From an uncultured Novosphingobium sp. (GTDB lineage: Bacteria; Pseudomonadota; Alphaproteobacteria; Sphingomonadales; Sphingomonadaceae): 23,791 nucleotides of DNA. The notes beneath the pieces are model-generated. The model saw only the letters and a list, made by a program, of their open reading frames with translations. It made no database searches and was not told the DNA's origin. Shown one piece after another: positions 7,945 to 14,737 of this stretch. Both the position numbers and the translations under genes were made by a program. The stretch covers positions 1 through 23,791 of the forward strand of contig CALLNA010000129.1 in NCBI GenBank assembly GCA_938005655.1, written 5' to 3'. Each line of letters opens with the position of its first letter. Positions within the stretch are counted from its first letter, which is position 1.

Positions 7945-9212
7945 GTTCGAACCTCTGGGCGCGTGCCCGCCTGCGCATCGCGGGATGGGACGCCAACCGT
8001 CAGCTCATCGCGATCAGCGGCCTGTCCCTCGCCGTGCTGATCCTGTGGGGCGCCTTCGCGCAGATCGACGAGGTCACGCGCGGGATGGGCAAGGTCATCC
8101 CCTCGAACAAGGTCCAGATCGTCCAGGCGGCCGAGCCTTCGACGATCGCCGCGATCCTCGTGCGCCCCGGCCAGCTCGTCAAGCAGGGCCAGCTCCTGCT
8201 CCGGCTGGAGGACGCGCACCTCGCCTCGACGATGGGCCAGCTCAAGGCCGAGAACGAGCGCCTCGCCGCGCGCGCCGAACGCCTCCAGAGCGAGGGCACC
8301 GGCAGCGGCGGGGCGGGATGCGGCGAGGGCACCGCCTGCGCCGAGGAGACCCGGCTCGCCCAGGTCCGCGCCGAGGCCACCCGCAGCCGCGAGAGCGCGC
8401 TCGCCGCCGCGGTCGAGCAGCGCCGCCGCGACCTCCAGGAAGGCCAGGCCACGGCCGCCGCGCTGGAGAACAGCGTCCGGCTCGCCCAGGACCAGGTCAA
8501 CATGCTGACCCCGCTCGCGCAGAAGGGCATCATCCCCCAGACCGAGCTGCTCACCGCCCAGCGCGAGCTGGTCGACGTCCAGGGCCGGCTCAGCGCCGCC
8601 CGCCAGGGCACGGCCCGCGCCGCCGCCGCGATCCAGGAGGCCCAGGCCCAGCTCTCCACCGCCCGGTTCGACTTCCGCCAGCAGGCGCTCAACGAACGCA
8701 GCGAGGTCGCCACCAAGCTCGCGGTCAACGAGCAGTCGATCAAGGCCACCTCCCAGGAGCTGCGCGCGCCCGTCACCGGTCTCGTCAACGACGTCAAGGT
8801 CAATACGGTCGGCGGCTTCGTCAATGCCGGCGAGAAGGTCATGCAGATCGTGCCGGTCGACGAGAAGCTGCTCATCGAGGCGCGGGTCACGCCCAAGGAC
8901 ATCGCGTTCATCAAGGTCGGCGACCGCGCCAACGTCAAGGTCACGGCCTACGACTTCTCGATCTACGGCGGCCTCAACGGACGGGTCCGCAACATCAGCG
9001 CCGACTCGATCTACGACGAGGTCGAGCGGCAGGCCTACTACACCGTCCTCGTCGAAACCGACCGCGCCTACATCGCCAAGAACGGGACGCGCCTGCCGAT
9101 CATGCCCGGCATGATCTGCGACGTCGAGATCGTCACCGGCTCCAAGTCGATCCTGACCTACCTCCTGAAGCCCGTCCTCAAGGCGCTCGGCACGGCCATG
9201 ACCGAGCGATAG
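7941..9212 (+). CDS. HlyD-family membrane-fusion protein of the type I secretion system
   Basis: Encodes 423 residues, starting inside the stop of the hydrolase gene (ATGA, 7941-7944), which implies translational coupling. A short cytoplasmic N terminus leads to one membrane segment (about 21-40), then GMGKVIPSNKVQIVQ and a biotinyl-lipoyl half (about 55-90), a long coiled-coil hairpin (about 90-270), the second lipoyl half (ELRAPVTGLVNDVKVNTVGG) and the beta-barrel region with IMPGMICDVEIVTG near the C terminus, as in HlyD, PrtE and LapC. It bridges the ABC exporter and the TolC-like channel in the periplasm. One oddity is a Gly-rich insertion with two cysteines (Cys127 and Cys133) in the first helix of the hairpin. 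The 3' end overlaps the converging protease gene by 55 nt. Confidence 0.93.
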   Translation: MSSNLWARARLRIAGWDANRQLIAISGLSLAVLILWGAFAQIDEVTRGMGKVIPSNKVQIVQAAEPSTIAAILVRPGQLVKQGQLLLRLEDAHLASTMGQLKAENERLAARAERLQSEGTGSGGAGCGEGTACAEETRLAQVRAEATRSRESALAAAVEQRRRDLQEGQATAAALENSVRLAQDQVNMLTPLAQKGIIPQTELLTAQRELVDVQGRLSAARQGTARAAAAIQEAQAQLSTARFDFRQQALNERSEVATKLAVNEQSIKATSQELRAPVTGLVNDVKVNTVGGFVNAGEKVMQIVPVDEKLLIEARVTPKDIAFIKVGDRANVKVTAYDFSIYGGLNGRVRNISADSIYDEVERQAYYTVLVETDRAYIAKNGTRLPIMPGMICDVEIVTGSKSILTYLLKPVLKALGTAMTER

Positions 9213-10009
9213 GGCGGGCTGGCCGACCCGAGCAGCCACTTCCCGGCGCCGCTGAAGGCCATGACCGCCTGATAGGCAGGCGCTTCGCGGTCCGCGTCGA
9301 GCAGGGCGTCGTCGATGCTGTCAAGCGCCCAGCCATGCCCGTCGAGGCGGACCACCAGCACCGCATGGTCGCGCTGTCGCATGGTGTCGCGGACCAGGGT
9401 GAAATAGGCCGCGTCCTCCGGCAGGCCGACCGCGAGCAGGAGCTGGAGCTTCAGGATCGCGATGTCCTCGCAGTCGCCACGGCCCGTGCGCAGGGTATCG
9501 GCGGCGGGCGCCCAGGCGTCCGGTCCCGCGTCCTCGACATAGCTGACGATCCCGTTCACCAGGCGGTTGAACGCGGCAAGCTCCTCGCGCGAGGCAGGCG
9601 GGCCGGTGCGGTCGAGGACGAAGCTGGCGCAGTCGAAGGACAGGCCCGCCTCCGCCACGTCGCGCCAACGGTCATCGTAGCGGGTATGGGCCACCGGAAC
9701 GCCGACGCTGGCAAGGAACCGGGGCGCCGGGACCGCCGCTAGCGTGGCGGGCGCGCCGCCTGGCACGTCCTGCGCGGCGGCGTTCCCCGCCGTGGCCTCA
9801 CCCTCCGACGGGGTCGGCGGGACGGGCTTGCCGGGAATGCGCGGGATCGCGTCGCACACCGCCCGCTCGTCGCCGGGTTCGGGCGCGCCGAAGGCGGCGG
9901 CGAACCGTTCTTCCTGGGTCGTGGGTGAGGCAATCGCGCTCGTGACTGACGTGACCGCCCACAGGCCGGCGCAGGCCGCAGCCATCAAGTGCAGGTCGCG
10001 TGGCGACAC
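9158..10009 (-). CDS. LapG-type transglutaminase-like cysteine protease (BTLCP), copy 1
   Basis: Encodes 283 residues. The GTG start at 10009 is preferred because a GGGGG run lies 7 nt upstream; an ATG at 9985 would also keep much of the signal peptide. The leader ends near SAIA-S (about residue 28). The domain from about residue 110 matches bacterial transglutaminase-like cysteine proteinases (PF06035): GRGDCEDIA with Cys180, DHAVLVV with His215 and WALDSID with Asp230. The Asp-Cys-Glu setting of the Cys is that of LapG, where the flanking acids bind calcium. LapG-like enzymes cut giant adhesins at a di-alanine site in the periplasm. Lying next to an adhesin export operon, this is the natural release protease; the substrate is inferred. 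The 3' end runs antisense into the hlyD-like gene. Confidence 0.88.
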   Translation of the reverse strand: MSPRDLHLMAAACAGLWAVTSVTSAIASPTTQEERFAAAFGAPEPGDERAVCDAIPRIPGKPVPPTPSEGEATAGNAAAQDVPGGAPATLAAVPAPRFLASVGVPVAHTRYDDRWRDVAEAGLSFDCASFVLDRTGPPASREELAAFNRLVNGIVSYVEDAGPDAWAPAADTLRTGRGDCEDIAILKLQLLLAVGLPEDAAYFTLVRDTMRQRDHAVLVVRLDGHGWALDSIDDALLDADREAPAYQAVMAFSGAGKWLLGSASPPYRSVMAVPSALRTGFRR

Positions 10010-10111
10010 GCCGTTACCCCCATAATCCCGTTCCCGGAGGCAAAGGGTCGGATCGGATGGAATTCCACAAGCGCTCTGCGCCCCGGCGTGGCGCCAAGGC
10101 GGTGAATCGAA

Positions 10112-11215
10112 TCAGTCGGCGCGCGCCAGCACGGCTCCGTGCAACCACTTGCGGCCTTCGCTGAAGGACAGCACGGGCTGATAGTCGTAGCTGGCGTTCG
10201 CATCGAGGACGCGGTCGGTCGAGTTGTCGAGCAGCCAGTACCGATCGTCGATGCGGACGACGAGCAGGGCGTGGTCGGCATGTCGGGCCAGGTCCCGGGC
10301 GATCGTCAGGTACATATCGGACCGCGCCACGCCCATGGCCGCCAGGATCTGCATCTTGGCGATCGCGATGTCCTCGCAGTCGCCCGCACCCCGCTTCAAG
10401 GTCATCTGGGCGGGCGCCCAGTAGTCGGCCGTACCGTAGAGCTTGTCGTCCTCGGCGAAGCGGACCTTGCGGTTGGTCCAGGCGTTGACCGCCTCGACAG
10501 TGGCCATGGTCGCCCGCCCCCGGGCGAAGCGGCTCAGGGTCGCGTCCTGCATCACGAAGCGCGACGACAGCCCTTGCTGGCTGACCCGCGCCCACTGGCG
10601 GTCGAACGCCGTGTGCGACACCACCAGGCGCTTGGTCTGGAGAAAGTCCTCGGGCGAGAACCCCGAGCCACGCCCCGGCGCGACGGCGATCACTGCCCTG
10701 GGCAGGACGAACCCGGTGCAGCCGGCGCCCGCGCCCGCCGGAACGGACCGCGCCATCGAGAGCGGCGCCGCGCCCGGGGCCAAGCCGGCGCCCGGAACGA
10801 TCCTCGCGCCCACGGGCACGGCTTCGCCCGGCCGGGCGAGCATGGTCAAATCGTTGGCCTGAACCACGGCGGCACCGCCGCTCGCCTGCGCCGCCTGGTC
10901 CAGCCTGATCCGGTCGAGCGCGCTGACCGCACCGCCGAGAATGGCCGAAGCCTTGCTCGATGAAACTGACGCCGCCGCCAGTCCTGAAGCCGAGGCGAAA
11001 CCCGCGTTGCCGAGCTGCGCCGGCAGGGCGGCAGCAGCCACGTTGCAGCTCTCCGTCTCCGGCGCGCGAAAGACGGCCGGCATCCGTTCGGCCGACGCTA
11101 GCGGCGCCGGATGCGGTCCCGCCAGCATGGCGCCAATCGCCACGGCGCCGGCCTGCTCGGCCAAGCCGAACAGCCCACAGGCGACAAGCAGCGAAGAGAC
11201 GATGTAACGAGCCAT
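10112..11215 (-). CDS. LapG-type transglutaminase-like cysteine protease (BTLCP), copy 2 with long N-terminal extension
   Basis: Encodes 367 residues from ATG 11215, with a signal peptide ending near GAVA (about residue 26). The catalytic domain occupies about residues 190-360: GAGDCEDIAIAKMQ with Cys280, DHALLVV with His315 and YWLLDNSTD with Asp330. The spacing Cys-35-His-15-Asp is the same as in copy 1. Between the leader and the domain lie about 160 Ala/Gly/Pro/Ser-rich residues that copy 1 lacks at this length. It is upstream of copy 1 on the same strand, 102 nt away, so the two may share a transcript. Two such proteases beside one adhesin system could differ in substrate or in release control, or one may be regulatory. 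No clear Shine-Dalgarno was seen at the ATG. Confidence 0.88.
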   Translation of the reverse strand: MARYIVSSLLVACGLFGLAEQAGAVAIGAMLAGPHPAPLASAERMPAVFRAPETESCNVAAAALPAQLGNAGFASASGLAAASVSSSKASAILGGAVSALDRIRLDQAAQASGGAAVVQANDLTMLARPGEAVPVGARIVPGAGLAPGAAPLSMARSVPAGAGAGCTGFVLPRAVIAVAPGRGSGFSPEDFLQTKRLVVSHTAFDRQWARVSQQGLSSRFVMQDATLSRFARGRATMATVEAVNAWTNRKVRFAEDDKLYGTADYWAPAQMTLKRGAGDCEDIAIAKMQILAAMGVARSDMYLTIARDLARHADHALLVVRIDDRYWLLDNSTDRVLDANASYDYQPVLSFSEGRKWLHGAVLARAD

Positions 11216-11304
11216 GCACGCCGTTTTGACAGCGCGCGATGGGCATCGAATGAAGGGCTTTGGTTAACAAGCCAATCATCATAATTTCGCGGTAGACTGG
11301 ATAA

Positions 11305-11334
11305 ATACTATGGTTTTATTGAATTTTATTTCAA
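11305..11334 (-). promoter_or_regulatory. Candidate sigma-70 promoter for the protease pair
   Basis: On the minus strand TTGAAA (11329-11334) is followed after 18 nt by TAGTAT (11305-11310). It lies in a distinctly AT-rich gap (11216-11383) and would give a leader of roughly 80 nt before copy 2. It was found by eye and has not been tested. Confidence 0.4.
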
Positions 11335-11346
11335 ACGATCACTATC

Positions 11347-11377
11347 CTGTCCGCATTCCCGCCATGGAGACGGACAG
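11347..11377 (-). terminator. Inverted repeat after the broken oxidoreductase gene
   Basis: CTGTCCG (11347-11353) and CGGACAG (11371-11377) form a perfect 7-bp stem with a 17-nt loop, starting 7 nt past the oxidoreductase stop. The loop is long and no T-run follows, so this is a weak terminator candidate. Confidence 0.25.
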
Positions 11378-11383
11378 AGGGCC

Positions 11384-12424
11384 TCAATCCTCTCTCGCCA
11401 CCCGCACCAGCAGCTTGCCGACATGGCTGTTGCCCGAAAACACGCCGGCAAAGGCGGCCGGGGCGGCCTCCAGCCCCTCCACGACCGCTTCGGGATAGCG
11501 CAGCCGGCCCTCCCCGATCCATCCGGCGATGTCCTGAAGCGCCTGTTGCCCGCCGACCATGAAGCCGGCGAAGCCGCGCACTTCGAGGCCCTTCGCCATG
11601 ATCGTGCGGAAGAAGCCCGGCAGATGATCGGGGCCGGGGCCCTCCATGCCGACGCCGTAATAGGCGATGTAGCCGCACAGCGGCATGCGCCCGCCGCGGT
11701 TGATCAGCGGCAGGACGGTGAGCGTCACCTCGCCCCCCACGTTGTCGATATAGACGTCGATCCCCTTGGGACAGGCCGCCTTGAGCTGGCCGGCGAAGTC
11801 GGCCGCCTTGTAGTCGGCCGCGCCGTCGAAGCCGAGGTCGAGCAGGGCGGCGCATTTCTGCGGACCGCCGGCGATGCCGACGACGCGGGCGCCGAGGATC
11901 TTGGCGATCTGCCCGGCGATCGTCCCGACCGCCCCGGCCGCGGCCGAGATCGCCACGGTCTCGCCGGCCTGGACCCGGCCGATCTCGATCACGCAGGCAT
12001 GGGCGGTCTGCCCCGGCATCCCGAGCGCGCCGAGCGCGGTGGAGACCGGCGCGAGGGCCGGATCGAGCTTGCGCGGCGGGCCGCGGTAGTCGGACCTGTC
12101 CGGGGCGACGACGGCATATTCGCGCCAGCCGGTGCGCCCTTACACGATATCGCCGACCGCATAGCCGGGATGGTTTGAGGCGACGACCCGGGACACGGTC
12201 GGCCCGAACATGACCTCGCCCAGCCCGACATGGGTCGCGCCGGAGATCAGCGTCTCGTCGATGGCGAAGCGGATCAGCGGATCGAGCGCGAGCCACAGCG
12301 TCTTGAGCAGGATCTCGCCCTCGCCCGGCTCCGGGATCGGCACGGTCTCCAGCGCGAAGTCGTCGGCCTTGGGGTTGCCCTTGGCGTAGGACTTGAGGAC
12401 CACCTGCCGCATCGTCCCGCTCAC
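11384..12424 (-). pseudogene. Medium-chain NADP-dependent oxidoreductase (PGR/CurA-like) interrupted by an in-frame stop
   Basis: Read through, the frame gives about 346 residues, the normal length of the family. The start is GTG 12424, overlapping the upstream P450 stop by 4 nt (an ATG lies 4 codons in). The N-terminal part (MRQVVLKSYAKGNP, then LALDPLIRFA) is typical of prostaglandin reductase or curcumin-reductase-like enzymes. The downstream part has the nucleotide-binding SAAAGAVGTIAGQIAK and YIDNVGG. TAA at 12142-12140 interrupts codon 95 (GDIV-stop-GRTGWREY). Both sides are in the same frame, and family members usually have Gln there, so a single CAA-to-TAA change explains it. The intact enzyme would reduce an alkenal/enone double bond with NADPH. 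An ATG at 12019 could in principle start a 211-residue fragment, but it would lack the substrate domain. Sequencing error is the main alternative. Confidence 0.85.
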
Positions 12425-13687
12425 TTGTCGCGCCTCACCGTCACCGCCGACATCCCGCAGTGATCGAGCCCGACGAAGCGCGGCCGGGGCTTGTCCGGGT
12501 CGAGCCTCAGGTTCGGCCAGCGGTCCATCAGGCCGTTGATCGCCGCGACCATCTCCTGCTTGGCGACGTCCATGCCGAGGCAGCGATGCGGGCCGAGCCC
12601 GAGGCCCATGTGGTGCTGCTTGCGGCGGTGGATGTCGTATTCGTCAGGCCGCTCGAAGACCTTGGGGTCGCGGTTGCCCGCGCCGAGGCAGATCTGCACG
12701 CGCGCGCCTTCGGGGATCACGACGCCCTCGACCTCGACGTCCTCGGTGGCGAGGCGCGGGAAGATCGGGTCGGTCGGGCGCCAGCGCAGCGCCTCGTCGA
12801 TCGCCGGCTCGATCAGCGCGCGGTCCTCGCGGCATTCCTCCCAGAAGTGGTAATGCGTCAGCAGGGCGTCGATGGTGATGCCGAGCTGCCGCCAGGTCGT
12901 GCCGCCGCCCGCGAAGATGATCAGCTTGCAGTAGGAGAAGATCTCCTCGTTGGTCAGCTTGCGGACCGTCCCGTCGGGATGCTTGAGATCGTTCTCGAGC
13001 AGGCCGGTGATGACGTCGTCCCCACCGTTGGCGCGGCGGTCCTCGATCAGCTCGGTCATGATCCGGGCGACCTCGGCGCGATGCGGCGTGGGCGGCGAGG
13101 GTGCTGTCGGTCAGGTGGCGGCGGAAGGTCAGCGCGTCCTCGCCCTCCAACCCGATCGCGCGGGTGACGACGTACATCGGCATCCGCGCGCAGAGCTCGA
13201 GGTTGAGGTCGGCCGTCTCGCGGCCATGGAGCCGGTCGAGCAGCGCGTCGGCCGCCTCGTCGATCCAGCGGCGCTTCCACCAGTCGAGCACCCGCGGGCG
13301 CAGGAACAGCGGCTGGCCGACCGCGCGATAGGCCTTGTGCTCCTTGCCGACCATTTCGAGGATCGTCCGGCCGATCGCCTGGATGCCCCGGCTTTCCTTC
13401 ATCACCGCCGAGGAGAAGGTCAGGTTCTCGCGAAAGCCGCGCTCGCAGGCGGCGTAGGAGAACAGGGTCCACTGCTCGCGCCTGGGGCCAATGTAGTGGG
13501 CCTCGTCGATCTCGGGCAGGCCGAGCAGGGCGCGTGGGCTGCCCTGCTGCACCGGCGCCCGTTCGCGCAGGGCGTTCAGCTCGGCGACGTAGTTGCGATC
13601 GGTTTCGAGGCCCTTGTTCGCATCCTGCTTGGCGGTGTCGAACATCTCCGCATAGCGCTCGTCCTCGGCAGTCAGGGCATCGGCCAT
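12421..13687 (-). pseudogene. Cytochrome P450, frameshifted
   Basis: ATG 13687 is chosen because GGAG lies 6 nt upstream; the ATG at 13699 has no ribosome site. The reading frame is coherent up to FRRHLTDSTLAAHAAS, then shifts at about 13070-13082 and resumes as EVARIMTELIEDRR. The second half contains the I-helix AGGGTTW, the ExxR element EALRW and the heme loop GLGPHRCLG (Cys codon 12580-12582). Unrepaired translation would run on to 12644 in the wrong frame and lose the heme ligand, so no active P450 is expected. It is a clear paralogue of the intact P450 at 21120-22418 and nearly collinear with it, except that the segment around the shift is about 20 nt shorter. It forms a two-gene unit with the equally broken reductase downstream. 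Confidence 0.88.
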
Positions 13688-13702
13688 CGCGCGCTCCATT
13701 TG

Positions 13703-13716
13703 TTCGCTTATGCGAA
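13703..13716. promoter_or_regulatory. 14-bp dyad TTCGCTTATGCGAA (site 1 of 4)
   Basis: This is a perfect TTCGC/GCGAA inverted repeat with a 4-nt spacer, in the divergent region between the broken P450 and the dienelactone hydrolase. It lies just downstream of the candidate P450 promoter. Related 14-mers occur at 14526, 18511 and 19883. It is a probable repressor-binding site; the regulator is unknown. Confidence 0.45.
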
Positions 13717-13732
13717 ATCTGATCTTTATATA

Positions 13733-13762
13733 CGAATAGTTGCCAAGGCCGCCGCGAGTCAA
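13733..13762 (-). promoter_or_regulatory. Candidate promoter of the P450-reductase unit
   Basis: On the minus strand TTGACT (13757-13762) is followed after 18 nt by TATTCG (13733-13738). The -35 is good and the -10 is poor. The same AT-rich segment also holds TATATA (13727-13732), which could serve the divergent hydrolase gene. Confidence 0.3.
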
Positions 13763-13795
13763 GGATAAGGCCCACCGGACAAGAGAGGAATTGCC

Positions 13796-14515
13796 ATGCA
13801 GACGATCACCTTCACTCACGCGGGCGCGACGCTCAAGGGCCGGCTTGCCGCACCGGCGGGCACGGTGGGCCCGCTGCCGCTGGTCCTGGTCTTTCCCTCC
13901 GCGCTCGGGCTCGGCACCCACGCGCTGACAGCGGCGCAGCGGCTGGCGGAGCACGGCTATCTGGGCCTCGGCGTCGATATGTACGGCGACGGGCTCTACA
14001 GCGGCTACGAGGGCAACGCCGCCGCGACGGGCGGCCACTTCGAGAATTTCGTCAAGCAGCCCCACCTGCTGCGCGAGCGGGCGCTGGCCTGGCTCGACCA
14101 TGCCCGCGCGCTGCCGGGCGCCGATCCGGCGCGGATCGCGGCGATCGGCTACTGCTTCGGCGGGCACTGCGTGCTGGAGCTGGCCCGGACCGGGGCGGAC
14201 CTCAAGGCCGTGGTCAGCTACCACGGCATCCTGACCACGCAGCTTCCGGCCGCGCCCGGCACGATCAAGGCCCACGTCACCGCCTATTGCGGCGGCAAGG
14301 ACCCGTTCGCCCCGGTCGAGACGATCGACGGCCTGCGCCGCGAGCTGGACGAGGCGGGCGCGCGGCACCAGATCACCGTGTTCAGCGAGGTCGAGCACAG
14401 CTTCACCGATCCCGACGCGGGGCGGATGGGTCGCCCGGGGATTGCCTACGATCCCCTGGCCGATCGCGTGTCCTGGGCAGGCACGATTGCCGCGCTGGAC
14501 ATCTTTATGAGTTAG
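13796..14515 (+). CDS. Dienelactone hydrolase family protein
   Basis: Encodes 239 residues from ATG 13796, with a good ribosome site (GAGAGGAA, about 13783-13790). It is a single alpha/beta-hydrolase domain of the normal dienelactone hydrolase length. The Cys-Asp-His triad is visible: GYCFGG with Cys120, GGKDPF with Asp169 and EVEHSF with His201, almost the spacing of the ClcD-type enzyme. A Cys nucleophile supports a dienelactone hydrolase and not a serine esterase. It would open a lactone or similar ester in the cytoplasm. It is divergent from the broken P450, with about 108 nt between the starts, and is followed by the receptor gene after 222 nt. The true substrate is unknown; many family members do not act on chlorocatechol products. 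Confidence 0.9.
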   Translation: MQTITFTHAGATLKGRLAAPAGTVGPLPLVLVFPSALGLGTHALTAAQRLAEHGYLGLGVDMYGDGLYSGYEGNAAATGGHFENFVKQPHLLRERALAWLDHARALPGADPARIAAIGYCFGGHCVLELARTGADLKAVVSYHGILTTQLPAAPGTIKAHVTAYCGGKDPFAPVETIDGLRRELDEAGARHQITVFSEVEHSFTDPDAGRMGRPGIAYDPLADRVSWAGTIAALDIFMS

Positions 14516-14525
14516 CGCGACTCTT

Positions 14526-14539
14526 TTCCCTATTGCGAA
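14526..14539. promoter_or_regulatory. 14-bp dyad-like TTCCCTATTGCGAA (site 2 of 4)
   Basis: It matches site 1 at 11 of 14 positions and overlaps the -35 element of the candidate receptor promoter, a position suited to repression. Confidence 0.4.
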
Positions 14540-14561
14540 TAAATCTCCACGAATGTAAACT
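14533..14561 (+). promoter_or_regulatory. Candidate promoter of the TonB-dependent receptor
   Basis: TTGCGA (14533-14538) is followed after 17 nt by TAAACT (14556-14561), each about 4 of 6 to consensus. It would leave a leader of about 170 nt before the receptor start. It was found by eye. Confidence 0.35.
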
Positions 14562-14621
14562 CGTCTGCGAGAGGCAAATCATCGCGGCGACCTGACGCGG
14601 CGCGACCATGGGAGGGACACA

Positions 14622-14640
14622 TCCGCGGCTTCCCCGCGGA
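14622..14640 (+). other. Stem-loop in the receptor leader
   Basis: TCCGCGG (14622-14628) and CCGCGGA (14634-14640) form a perfect 7-bp stem with a 5-nt loop, about 100 nt before the receptor start. There is no T-run, so either a weak terminator of the hydrolase gene or an mRNA leader structure is possible. Confidence 0.4.
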
Positions 14641-14737
14641 CCAGCTTCAGCAAGCATGCGCGCCCGGGCCCCTGTCGGCCGGCGCGCGGCGGCGGCACCA
14701 CTTCAATTCGAAAAGTCGTAACGAAGGGGAGATTGGA

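Noticed and set aside
7749..9239. 496-residue minus-strand open frame opposite the hlyD-like gene
   Set aside because: It is a shadow of high-GC coding DNA with Asp/Arg/Leu/Gly-biased composition and no domain. The plus strand carries a complete HlyD protein.
12140..12142. Functional stop-codon readthrough or recoding in the oxidoreductase
   Set aside because: TAA is not a selenocysteine or pyrrolysine codon and no readthrough context was seen. Decay or sequence error is simpler.
13070..13082. Programmed ribosomal frameshift in the P450
   Set aside because: There is no slippery heptamer or nearby pseudoknot-like structure, and the region is about 20 nt shorter than in the paralogue.
14608..14721. 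37-codon upstream ORF before the receptor
   Set aside because: It has no Shine-Dalgarno, an Arg/Ala-rich product typical of random GC-rich DNA, and no known relative; it is kept only as a note in the leader finding.
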